A stretch of DNA of 7,968 nt from Candidatus Methanomethylophilaceae archaeon (GTDB lineage Archaea; Thermoplasmatota; Thermoplasmata; Methanomassiliicoccales; Methanomethylophilaceae): assembly GCA_017395275.1 (NCBI GenBank), contig JAFPVN010000025.1:1-7968 (forward strand), written 5' to 3'. Each line of letters opens with the position of its first letter. The stretch's first letter is position 1. The notes below the pieces were generated by a model. It was not told where the DNA came from. It ran no database searches and saw only the letters and a program-made list of their open reading frames with translations. Below, one piece after another: positions 1 through 6,316 of this stretch. A program made the position numbers and the translations under genes.

Positions 1-228
1 AAGGGACACGTCGGCGTTAACGATTGGTACACTGTCGACGTGGACGTCACCGACGGACAGTTCGTCATGCCCGATATGGGCGTGTACTTCTCCAACATCC
101 CGATCGGACCCGACGGGATCAAGAAGAACTCCCAGGACGAGACACTGAAGCCGATGGAGATCGGTATCGCGGCGGCTGTCATCGCCGTCGCCGCACTCAT
201 GCTGCTCCTGACCCTCAGAAGGCACTGA
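1..228 (+). CDS. C-terminal end of a membrane-anchored surface protein (5' partial)
   Basis: The frame is open from the first base and stops at TGA 226-228, giving 75 residues of a protein that begins outside the window. Residues about 1-50 are polar and beta-like, with a segment reading TDGQFVMPDMGVYF. This resembles the end of the repeat domains (FTMP-type motifs) common in large archaeal and bacterial surface proteins; the resemblance is by eye only. Residues about 53-72 are a single hydrophobic membrane segment rich in Ala, Val and Leu, followed by a short basic tail (RRH). This layout suits an exported protein held by a C-terminal anchor, with the tail in the cytoplasm. A GTG at 40 is in frame, but the open frame upstream makes an internal codon more likely. 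The exact function is not recognisable. Confidence 0.75.
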   Translation, partial: KGHVGVNDWYTVDVDVTDGQFVMPDMGVYFSNIPIGPDGIKKNSQDETLKPMEIGIAAAVIAVAALMLLLTLRRH

Positions 229-236
229 AACTATTG

Positions 237-258
237 GGGGCCGGCACATGCCGGCCCC
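237..258 (+). terminator. Palindromic terminator after the surface protein gene
   Basis: A perfect 10-bp inverted repeat (237-246 and 249-258) starts 8 nt after the stop codon. It would fold as a 9-bp GC-rich stem with an ACAT loop. A T-rich run (TTCCATTCTTTTTG) follows at 262-275, which fits transcript release in archaea. It separates the surface protein gene from the arginine operon. Confidence 0.6.
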
Positions 259-277
259 TACTTCCATTCTTTTTGAT

Positions 278-411
278 TTGTCCGATACTTGACGCTGACC
301 TTCTCCGACGGACGGTCAGCATCCCGAATACGGACACCCGTCGACTGTCCGCCGATGGTCAAAACGATGCGCCAGAAACAAGGCAGACAACCGCTGTCGG
401 ATTTCGGACAA
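278..411. other. Dyad-rich intergenic segment before the argC promoter
   Basis: An 8-bp inverted repeat (TTGTCCGA 278-285, TCGGACAA 404-411) encloses two further hairpins. The first is 294-300/314-320 (GCTGACC/GGTCAGC), with an inner TCC/GGA stem. The second is 331-336/346-351 (CGGACA/TGTCCG). TGTCCG or its complement occurs four times (280, 331, 346, 405) in alternating orientation. No convincing reading frame covers the segment. It lies upstream of the inferred argC transcription start, so it is not part of that leader. It could be protein-binding DNA or a small structured RNA; the sequence does not decide. Confidence 0.4.
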
Positions 412-415
412 CAGG

Positions 416-422
416 TTTATAT
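416..422 (+). promoter_or_regulatory. TATA box of the argCJBD operon
   Basis: TTTATAT is preceded by purines and sits 50 nt before the ATG at 466. Transcription would start about 25 nt downstream, near 445, leaving a leader of roughly 20 nt that contains the ribosome binding site TAAGGTGA (453-460). No other TATA-like site is seen upstream of the operon. Read on the minus strand the same site is also TATA-like, so divergent transcription is possible. Confidence 0.65.
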
Positions 423-465
423 CCCTCCCCTTGATGGGTAATCCCGATAATATAAGGTGAATCAG

Positions 466-1476
466 ATGAAGAGAATAGGCATCATCGGAGGAACGGGTTA
501 CACGGGAGGTGAGCTCGCACGTCTGCTGTGCGTCCACCCCGGAGTCGAGATCGCGTCAATGACTTCGCGTCAGAACGCGGGCAGGAGGGTCTCGGACGTG
601 CACACCTACCTGAAGGGCTATGCCGATCTCGAGTTCACCGAGAAGGTGTCCGACGATGTGGACCTTGTGTTCGTAGCAACGCCGCACGGTGTCGCCATGA
701 GCGAGATCCCCGGACTGTTGGAGAAGGGCATCAAGTGCATCGACCTCTCGGGGGACTATCGCATGCACGACGTCCCCACCTACGAGAAGTGGTACGGCCA
801 CACCCACACCGACATCGAGAACCTCCAGAAGGCCGTGTACGGGCTCCCGGAGCTGTTCCGCGACAAGCTGAAGGGAGCGGACCTGGTAGCCAACCCCGGC
901 TGCTACGCCACCGCCACCATCCTCGCATGCGCACCGCTGATGAAGGCGAAGCTGGCGCACCGCGATATCTTCGTGGATGCGAAGAGCGGCACGTCCGGAG
1001 CTGGCATGGTCCCCTCCGCACGCACCCACCACGCGTTCTGCGGGGAATCCGTGATCCCTTACAGCGTGGGCAAGCACCGCCACACCCCCGAGATAGAGAT
1101 GGCGCTGAACATGTTCTCCGGAATCGAACCGGAGGTGCTGTTCGTGCCCAACCTCCTCCCGATCGTACGCGGGATACTGTCATCCTGCTACTTCACATTG
1201 AACGACGGCGTCGCTGCCGAGGACGTCGTGTCCGCTTACGAGAAGCAGTACAAGGACGAGAAGTTCGTTCACTTCGTGGACGAGCCCTCCATCCGCGCCA
1301 CTGTCGCCTCCAACCACGCCCAGGTGGGCGTCAAGGTGTTCGGAGGGAAAGCCGTGGCATTCGGCGCCATAGACAACCTGGTCAAGGGGGCCTCGGGTCA
1401 GGCGGTCCAGTGCATGAACCTCATGCTCGGACTGGATGAGGCCATGGGACTCGACATGCCCGGACTGGGGGTATGA
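466..1476 (+). CDS. argC: N-acetyl-gamma-glutamyl-phosphate reductase
   Basis: ArgC reduces N-acetylglutamyl phosphate with NADPH to N-acetylglutamate semialdehyde, the third step of arginine synthesis, in the cytoplasm. The N-terminus reads MKRIGIIGGTGYTGGELARL, the classic Rossmann dinucleotide-binding start. The catalytic cysteine is Cys146 in NPGCYAT, followed by SGTSGAG and the active-site HRHTPEI block (His204). At 336 residues it is a normal family length. I prefer ATG 466: the GGTGA binding site lies 5 nt before it, whereas the in-frame GTG at 457 lies inside that site and adds only three residues. It is the first gene of the operon, and its TGA overlaps the first possible start of argJ (ATGA at 1473). 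Nothing suggests damage. Confidence 0.95.
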   Translation: MKRIGIIGGTGYTGGELARLLCVHPGVEIASMTSRQNAGRRVSDVHTYLKGYADLEFTEKVSDDVDLVFVATPHGVAMSEIPGLLEKGIKCIDLSGDYRMHDVPTYEKWYGHTHTDIENLQKAVYGLPELFRDKLKGADLVANPGCYATATILACAPLMKAKLAHRDIFVDAKSGTSGAGMVPSARTHHAFCGESVIPYSVGKHRHTPEIEMALNMFSGIEPEVLFVPNLLPIVRGILSSCYFTLNDGVAAEDVVSAYEKQYKDEKFVHFVDEPSIRATVASNHAQVGVKVFGGKAVAFGAIDNLVKGASGQAVQCMNLMLGLDEAMGLDMPGLGV

Positions 1477-2705
1477 ACATGATGGAATTCATCGACGGCG
1501 GAGTCACGACTCCGGAAGGATTCAAGGCAGTGGGCGTCCACAGCGGTGTCAAGTACCGCTCGCTGGACCTCGGACTGCTCAAATCGGAAGTGCCCGCGAG
1601 CGCATTCTGCGGATTCACGAGCAACAATGTAAAAGCGGCACCCGTGCAGGTGATGATGGCGGAGAACTCCCCCACCCTCACCGCCGTGGTGGTGAACAGC
1701 GGTAACGCGAACGCCCTCACCGGACGCCGCGGGATCGAGGATGCGAAGACCATGAAGAGCTGGGTCGCCACGGAACTGGGCATCGACCCCGTTCAGGTGG
1801 GGGTCATGTCCACCGGACTCATCGGGCGCTTCCTAGACATGCACAAGATCAAGTACGGCATCAGCCGCGCCTGCAGGGAACTGAAGGTCGGACGCACCGC
1901 GGACGACCTGCTGGCCCAGGCGATAATGACCACCGACACGATCAAGAAGGAGTGCGCCGCACGCGTGCGCCTCTCCGACGGGACCATGGTGTACATCGGC
2001 GCCATATGCAAGGGCAGCGGTATGATCGCTCCCCACATGAAGGTGCTCCACGGTACCACCCTGTCAATGATCACCACCGACGCCCGCCTCTCCCCCGCGT
2101 TCCGCGAGAAGTGGCAGGCGATCCTGGACGATTCCTTGAACATGGTCTCCGTCGACGGCGACCAGTCCACCAACGACACGTCCATCCTCCTGGCCAACGG
2201 AATGGCCCGCGGAGGACTTGCGGACGACGATCCAGCATTCTTCGAGGCTCTCAAGGCGGTCATGACCAAGATCGCCCGCACCGTCGCCATAGACGGCGAG
2301 GGAGCGTCCAAACTCATCGAGGTCAAGGTCAACGGAGCGGAGAGCGACGAGGACGCGCGCAAGGTCGTTAAGTTCATCATCAACTCGCCCCTGGTCAAGA
2401 GCGCGATATTCGGATCCGACCCCAACTACGGCCGTATCATGATGGCCCTGGGGAACAGCGGGGCGAAGTTCGACATCGAAGAGGTACAACTGGTGATCAA
2501 GGGAGGGGAGATGGAGGTCCCCATCCTCCAGTCCGGTGCACCCGTGTTCGAGGAGGAGCGCTCCGTCGAGACGGTCCGCATGGCCATGGACAACAAGGAG
2601 GTCACCATAGAGATGGACCTGGGCGTCGGGGAGTACTCGGCAATCGGCTGGGGCTGCGACCTCACCTACGATTACGTACGCATCAACGCAGAGTACGCGA
2701 CGTGA
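1473..2705 (+). CDS. argJ: Glutamate N-acetyltransferase / ornithine acetyltransferase
   Basis: ArgJ moves the acetyl group from N-acetylornithine to glutamate, closing the acetyl cycle; in many organisms it also makes N-acetylglutamate from acetyl-CoA. Family blocks seen are VVNSGNANALTG, MSTGLIG, AIMTTDTIKK, KGSGMIAPHM, GSDPNYGRIMMALG and the C-terminal WGCDLTYDYVRINAEYAT. The 410-residue length is normal. The precursor self-cleaves before a threonine that becomes the nucleophile, usually in an Ala-Thr-Met-Leu context. Here the matching place reads HGTTLSM (Gly194-Thr195), after about four extra residues. Whether the protein is bifunctional cannot be read from sequence. The start overlaps argC; ATGs at 1479 and 1482 are equally possible and better spaced from GGGGGT at 1467-1472. 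The TGA is followed by an in-frame TAG. Confidence 0.94.
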   Translation: MNMMEFIDGGVTTPEGFKAVGVHSGVKYRSLDLGLLKSEVPASAFCGFTSNNVKAAPVQVMMAENSPTLTAVVVNSGNANALTGRRGIEDAKTMKSWVATELGIDPVQVGVMSTGLIGRFLDMHKIKYGISRACRELKVGRTADDLLAQAIMTTDTIKKECAARVRLSDGTMVYIGAICKGSGMIAPHMKVLHGTTLSMITTDARLSPAFREKWQAILDDSLNMVSVDGDQSTNDTSILLANGMARGGLADDDPAFFEALKAVMTKIARTVAIDGEGASKLIEVKVNGAESDEDARKVVKFIINSPLVKSAIFGSDPNYGRIMMALGNSGAKFDIEEVQLVIKGGEMEVPILQSGAPVFEEERSVETVRMAMDNKEVTIEMDLGVGEYSAIGWGCDLTYDYVRINAEYAT

Positions 2706-2709
2706 TAGC

Positions 2710-3528
2710 ATGGATGACGTGTTCGTGCTGAAGTTCGGCGGCAATGCCATCAAAGGAAAGGAGGACCTCGACCGCCTGTCGAAGGAGGTAGCCGGCCTGA
2801 TCAAACAGGGAGCTAAGATCATCATGGTCCATGGCGGAGGTCCCGAGATCAACGCCGAGATGGAGAGGTTGGGCCTGGAACCGAAGAAGGTCGCCGGAGT
2901 GAGGATCACCGACGACAGGACCCTCGAGGTCGCTGAGAAGGTGCTCAGGCAGATCAACGCCGATGTGGTGGAAGCAATGAGGGACAACGGCATCACCGCC
3001 GTAGGTCTCCCGGGATACCACGTCGCCGCCTTCAGGAGGAGGGAACCCTACACCGTCGTTGAGAACGGGAAGGAGGTGACCGTCGACCTGATGAACGTCG
3101 GCGACGTGACCGAGGCCAACATCGAGGTGCTGGAGGACCTGCTGTCCAACGGCGTGACCCCCGTCGTGTACCCCATCGGGGAGGATTCCGAGGGAAGGCA
3201 TCTCAACATCAATGCGGACACCATGGCGGCGGGCATCGCCGCAGGCATCAGATGCAGGGAGATGATCCAGATAACCGATGTGCCAGGCATCCTGCTTGAC
3301 ATCGACGATCCCGACTCGCTGCAGTCGGAACTGACCCTTGCGGAGGTCGACCGCCTCATAGCGGAAGGGACGATATCGGGCGGCATGGTCCCCAAGGTGG
3401 AGGCCTGCAGGAAGGCACTGAAGGCCGGCGTGTCCAAGGTGCGCATGGTCAACGGCAAGGACAAGAGAACGATAGTATCCGACGTGATGCAGGAAGGAGT
3501 GCGTCACGGTACGGTCATAACGGAATGA
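2710..3528 (+). CDS. argB: Acetylglutamate kinase
   Basis: ArgB phosphorylates N-acetylglutamate with ATP, the second step and usual control point of arginine synthesis. Amino-acid-kinase signatures are Lys8 in VLKFGG, the glycine loop HGGGPEIN (41-48), Arg65 in AGVRITD for substrate binding, NINADTMA with catalytic Asp170, TDVPG, and Lys229 in GGMVPKVEA. The 272-residue chain begins directly at the first strand. It lacks the extra N-terminal helix found in arginine-inhibited hexameric kinases, so it may be insensitive to arginine (inference). LysZ of lysine synthesis is a close relative, but the argC, argJ and argD neighbours and the absence of lysW argue for argB. The start lies 4 nt after argJ; GTGAT at 2702-2706, overlapping the argJ stop, can serve as ribosome binding site. 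Stops are in tandem (TGA TAA). Confidence 0.94.
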   Translation: MDDVFVLKFGGNAIKGKEDLDRLSKEVAGLIKQGAKIIMVHGGGPEINAEMERLGLEPKKVAGVRITDDRTLEVAEKVLRQINADVVEAMRDNGITAVGLPGYHVAAFRRREPYTVVENGKEVTVDLMNVGDVTEANIEVLEDLLSNGVTPVVYPIGEDSEGRHLNINADTMAAGIAAGIRCREMIQITDVPGILLDIDDPDSLQSELTLAEVDRLIAEGTISGGMVPKVEACRKALKAGVSKVRMVNGKDKRTIVSDVMQEGVRHGTVITE

Positions 3529-3532
3529 TAAC

Positions 3533-4708
3533 ATGCAATTTGAAGAAGTGAAATCGCTGGGAGAGAAGTACCTCTTCCAGAACTACGGACGCCTGGACGT
3601 GGCGTTCGAATACGGCAAGGGGATGTACCTCTACGACGCACAGGGCAAGGAGTACATGGACCTCGTGGCGGGCATAGCGGTATGCTCCCTGGGATACTCC
3701 CACCCCAAGTGGGTGAATGCCATGCAGGAGCAGGTCGGGAAGCTGATCCACGTCTCCAACCTCTATCATGTCAAGGAGCAGGCCGTCGCCGCTGAGGCGG
3801 TGGCATCGATCACCCCCGGCAACCTGAACAAGACGCTGTTCGTCAACAGCGGTGCGGAGGCCAACGAGGCCGCACTGAAGCTCGCCGTACGCGCCACCGG
3901 GCGCAAGAAGATCCTGTCCGCACTGAACTCGTTCCACGGACGCACGGCCGGATCGCTGGCGGCAACAGGCCAGACCAAGTATCAGGACACCTTCCAGCCC
4001 CTGATGAACCTGGACAGCTTCCGCTACTACGATTACGGCGATGCCGAATCCGTGAAGAAGCTGATCGACAAGGACACTGCGGCGCTCATCGTCGAACCCA
4101 TACAGGGAGAGGGCGGTGTGCGCACTGTGGATCCGGAATTCTTCAAGGCGGTACGCGACCTGTGCACAGACAACGGCGCGCTGATGATCGTCGACGAGGT
4201 GCAGACCGGTATCGGACGCACCGGGAAATGGTTCGGAATCGAGAACTTCGGCGTTGTGCCCGATATCATCTCGATGGCAAAGGCCCTGGGTGCAGGAGTC
4301 CCCATAGGCGCGATCTCCACATACGACGATCTTGCCAAGGTCATGACGCCCGGTTCCCACGGGACCACGTTCGGCGGCAACCCGCTGGTGACTGCATCCG
4401 TCAAGGCGACCATCGACATCATGAAGGAGGAGAAGCTGGTGGAGAACTCACGCGATACGGGTGCATACCTGAAGCAGCAGATCCAATCCATAGACTCCGA
4501 CGAGATCGTCGAGGTCCGCGGATACGGGCTGATGGTCGGTACGGAGATGAAGACCAAGGCCAACGACTTCAGGAAGTACTGCCTCGACAACGGCGTTCTG
4601 GTGAACGTTTGCCACGGCAACACCGTCCGCATAATCCCTCCGCTCATCATGGGCAAGGAGCACTGCGACAGGGTCGTCTCGCTGATGAGGGCGTTCCTGA
4701 ACGCCTGA
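3533..4708 (+). CDS. argD: Acetylornithine aminotransferase
   Basis: ArgD is a pyridoxal-phosphate enzyme that transaminates N-acetylglutamate semialdehyde with glutamate to N-acetylornithine. Class III aminotransferase features are NSGAEAN (105-111, phosphate contact), SFHGRT (133-138), VEPIQGEGG around Glu188, VDEVQTG with Asp221 that pairs with the cofactor ring nitrogen, SMAKALG with the Schiff-base Lys250, and HGTTFGGNP (276-284). The length of 391 residues is typical. It starts 4 nt after argB with a GGAATGAT binding site at 3522-3529 overlapping the argB stop, so it is translated from the same message. In some organisms this enzyme also serves lysine synthesis as a succinyldiaminopimelate aminotransferase; the operon points to arginine. 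It is the last gene of the operon. Confidence 0.94.
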   Translation: MQFEEVKSLGEKYLFQNYGRLDVAFEYGKGMYLYDAQGKEYMDLVAGIAVCSLGYSHPKWVNAMQEQVGKLIHVSNLYHVKEQAVAAEAVASITPGNLNKTLFVNSGAEANEAALKLAVRATGRKKILSALNSFHGRTAGSLAATGQTKYQDTFQPLMNLDSFRYYDYGDAESVKKLIDKDTAALIVEPIQGEGGVRTVDPEFFKAVRDLCTDNGALMIVDEVQTGIGRTGKWFGIENFGVVPDIISMAKALGAGVPIGAISTYDDLAKVMTPGSHGTTFGGNPLVTASVKATIDIMKEEKLVENSRDTGAYLKQQIQSIDSDEIVEVRGYGLMVGTEMKTKANDFRKYCLDNGVLVNVCHGNTVRIIPPLIMGKEHCDRVVSLMRAFLNA

Positions 4709-4713
4709 TCCCG

Positions 4714-4770
4714 ACGGCCTGCGGCCGTTCCACAAACCCCTTCCATTACCTTTTCGCTTTCATTTTGTAT
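4714..4770 (+). terminator. Terminator of the arginine operon
   Basis: A 6-bp GC stem (ACGGCC 4714-4719, GGCCGT 4723-4728) starts 5 nt after the argD stop. It is followed by a T-rich stretch with runs TTTT at about 4752 and 4764 (CCTTTTCGCTTTCATTTTG). Archaeal transcription stops mainly at such U-runs, so the T-tracts may matter more than the short hairpin. Confidence 0.5.
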
Positions 4771-4821
4771 ATCTGGCACATGACTGATTCGGTTTTTGTG
4801 GGGTTACCCCTCCCTCTGATG

Positions 4822-4829
4822 TTTATATA
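4822..4829 (+). promoter_or_regulatory. TATA box of dinB
   Basis: TTTATATA is a strong archaeal TATA element. A start about 25 nt downstream, near 4850, gives a leader of about 35 nt before the dinB ATG at 4885. This separates dinB from the arginine operon as its own transcript. Confidence 0.65.
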
Positions 4830-4856
4830 GTCTTACAGGCTAGAACGGATGTGAAC

Positions 4857-4878
4857 GGGCCGGCCAGTGTAACGGCCC
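4857..4878 (+). promoter_or_regulatory. Hairpin in the dinB leader
   Basis: GGGCCG (4857-4862) can pair with CGGCCC (4873-4878) around a 10-nt loop, ending 6 nt before the dinB start codon. No Shine-Dalgarno-like sequence is present between hairpin and ATG. The stem therefore occupies the place where the ribosome would bind and could lower or control translation. This is inference from the sequence. Confidence 0.35.
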
Positions 4879-4884
4879 CGACAG

Positions 4885-6099
4885 ATGGGACAGATAATCA
4901 TCCACGTTGACATGGACGCCTTCTATGCGTCCGTCGAGATCCGCGACGACCCGTCGCTGAAAGGCAAACCGGTGATCATCGGCGCCATGCCCGACGAGAG
5001 GGGCGTGGTGTCCACGTGCAGCTACGAGGCCAGAGAGTTCGGCGTGAGGTCCGGGATGAACATCAAGGAGGCGTACCGCCTCTGCCCGCAGGGCATCTAT
5101 ATGCATCCCGACTTCCGCAAGTACTGGGATGTGTCTGAGAAACTGCATGCGATATGGGACCCGTATGCGACATCCTCCGAACCCATAGCGTTGGACGAGA
5201 CATATCTCGATGTCACCGAGACCGCAGGTGATTTTGACCGTGCGATAGAGATGGCACATGAGATCAAGAAGCGCACATTCGACGATCTGGGTCTTGTGTG
5301 CTCCATAGGCGTGGCGTACAGCAAGTCCGCTGCCAAGACCGCCAGCGAGGAGACCAAACCCAACGGGTTCTTCGTCATCAGGACGAGGGAGGACTTCGTA
5401 GAACTGATGAGGGAGCGCAACGTCAGGGAATTGTTCTCGGTCGGTCCCCAGACCGCCAAGAGGCTGGAATCCATCGGGATAACGAAGATAGGCGATATCG
5501 CTCCCCGCAGGAAGGACGTGGAATCCGCCCTGGGGAAACAGGGATCCTTCCTTGTGGACCTGTCCCAGGGGATAGACAACAGGAAAGTGGTCGCATACAA
5601 TCCGGAGGATGCGAAATCCGTCAGCAGGGAGCTGACCTTCCAGAAGGATACGGACGATTACGTCCTTATCATGGATCTGATACTCCTGCTGGCCATGAGC
5701 GTGGAGAAGAGAGCGTCCGACTACGGGCATACCGGCGGCGGGGTGCAGCTGAAGGTGACGTATTCGGACATGAAATCGATAACCCGCTCCATGACGGGAG
5801 GGATCTACGATGATGCCCTGTCCATCGCCAAGGGTGCATGGGAACTGCTGCGCAACATCCCCAGAAGATCCATCAGGCTCGTGGGCGTTGGAGTGTTCAA
5901 CTTCAGCGAGAGCAGGAGCAGGCAGACCACCCTGTTCGACGAGGGAAGGCCTCCGGAGAACGAGTTGGACCATTATCTCGAGAGGATGCACAGAAGGTAC
6001 AACTTCGACTTCGTCAGGAACAAGGAGGTGCTGTACCGCGGTGAGAGCCTGCACGGCATCGCCGAACACATGAGGCTACGCAGGAACAGAACGCGATGA
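4885..6099 (+). CDS. dinB: Y-family translesion DNA polymerase (DinB / Pol IV / Dpo4 type)
   Basis: This polymerase copies damaged DNA with low fidelity. The N-terminus HVDMDAFYASVE carries the metal ligand Asp9 and the presumed steric gate Tyr14. The second catalytic pair is Asp104-Glu105 in ALDETYLDVT. The SIGVAYSKSAAKTASEETKPNG block (140-161) completes the palm, and FSVGPQTAKRL (184-194) is the helix-hairpin-helix of the thumb. A little-finger domain follows to about residue 345. QTTLFD (347-352) resembles a sliding-clamp (PCNA-interacting) motif and is followed by a basic tail of about 50 residues, so the 404-residue chain is longer than the roughly 350 of Dpo4. The only reasonable start is ATG 4885, since an in-frame TAA lies at 4870. 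It has its own promoter and no visible partner genes. Confidence 0.95.
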   Translation: MGQIIIHVDMDAFYASVEIRDDPSLKGKPVIIGAMPDERGVVSTCSYEAREFGVRSGMNIKEAYRLCPQGIYMHPDFRKYWDVSEKLHAIWDPYATSSEPIALDETYLDVTETAGDFDRAIEMAHEIKKRTFDDLGLVCSIGVAYSKSAAKTASEETKPNGFFVIRTREDFVELMRERNVRELFSVGPQTAKRLESIGITKIGDIAPRRKDVESALGKQGSFLVDLSQGIDNRKVVAYNPEDAKSVSRELTFQKDTDDYVLIMDLILLLAMSVEKRASDYGHTGGGVQLKVTYSDMKSITRSMTGGIYDDALSIAKGAWELLRNIPRRSIRLVGVGVFNFSESRSRQTTLFDEGRPPENELDHYLERMHRRYNFDFVRNKEVLYRGESLHGIAEHMRLRRNRTR

Positions 6100-6210
6100 T
6101 GCGCTTCGAATCGAAAAGGTCAATAACCCCTACTATAGCATCTATCAATAAACTGTTGATTTATAAACTATTTAAACAAGAGACCAGAATATAATGAATA
6201 ATGGCCGGCC
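6100..6210. other. Spacer between dinB and the insertion element
   Basis: This A/T-rich stretch has no gene. It holds a small dyad (ATCAA 6144-6148, TTGAT 6156-6160), a repeated ATAAACT (6148-6154 and 6163-6169), a TATA-like box at 6160-6167 and a GGCCGGCC octamer (6203-6210) that directly abuts the left repeat of the element. No clear dinB terminator is visible. Confidence 0.5.
6160..6167 (+). promoter_or_regulatory. TATA box probably orphaned by the insertion
   Basis: TTTATAAA predicts transcription from about 6190, very close to ATG codons at 6194 and 6201. Reading from either ATG runs into the insertion element and stops quickly (TGA 6227-6229 from the first). The box may belong to a gene with a very short leader whose body was displaced. 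It lies more than 150 nt upstream of the transposase, which has a nearer box of its own. Confidence 0.35.
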
Positions 6211-6224
6211 GACAATATCGCTCG
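6211..6224 (+). repeat. Left subterminal inverted repeat
   Basis: GACAATATCGCTCG matches the reverse complement of 7616-7629 with one mismatch (T6222). Its last bases are also the first arm of the hairpin at 6220-6249. Such repeats are thought to take part in recognising the element ends. Confidence 0.8.
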
Positions 6225-6249
6225 CATGATGCACATGCATCATGCGGGC
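6220..6249 (+). other. Strong hairpin at the left end of the element
   Basis: Positions 6220-6233 pair with 6236-6249. Of 14 aligned positions the central 11 form a perfect inverted repeat (6223-6233/6236-6246), with one T-G wobble outside it. The ACAT turn makes it a nearly perfect cruciform-capable palindrome. It overlaps the inner edge of the left repeat and lies upstream of the inferred transposase transcript start, so it probably acts as DNA or in read-through RNA. Confidence 0.6.
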
Positions 6250-6261
6250 ACCTTAGCCAAG

Positions 6262-6270
6262 TAATATAAT
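6262..6270 (+). promoter_or_regulatory. Candidate TATA box for the transposase
   Basis: TAATATAAT inside the left end predicts a transcript start near 6290-6295, leaving a leader of 25-35 nt before the transposase start codons. The ribosome binding site is GGAG at 6312-6315. Confidence 0.45.
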
Positions 6271-6316
6271 TCTTGAGAAATGTTGTGCGATTCAAACTCT
6301 CTTAACCCAACGGAGA

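Noticed and set aside
24..434. 136-codon frame running from the surface protein into the argC upstream region
   Set aside because: Arg-rich, crosses the terminator palindrome, and conflicts with the frame that encodes the membrane anchor.
528..1439. Plus-strand open frame of 303 codons inside argC
   Set aside because: Its Arg-, Pro- and His-rich translation is typical of an out-of-frame reading; argC motifs are in the other frame.
2706..2708. TAG after the argJ stop as a pyrrolysine codon
   Set aside because: It directly follows an in-frame TGA, so it is a back-up stop, not a read-through site.
2064..2996. Minus-strand open frame of 310 codons across the argJ-argB junction
   Set aside because: Antisense shadow of two well-supported genes, with no plausible promoter or protein motifs.
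4840..6069. Long open frame of 409 codons on the minus strand opposite dinB
   Set aside because: It mirrors the coding frame of a clear polymerase gene, its translation matches no family I recognise, and GC-rich genes routinely produce such antisense frames.
6100..6316. Missing N-terminal half of TnpB to the left of the insertion element
   Set aside because: All frames were read by eye; only short fragments are open and none resembles the TnpB N-terminus.
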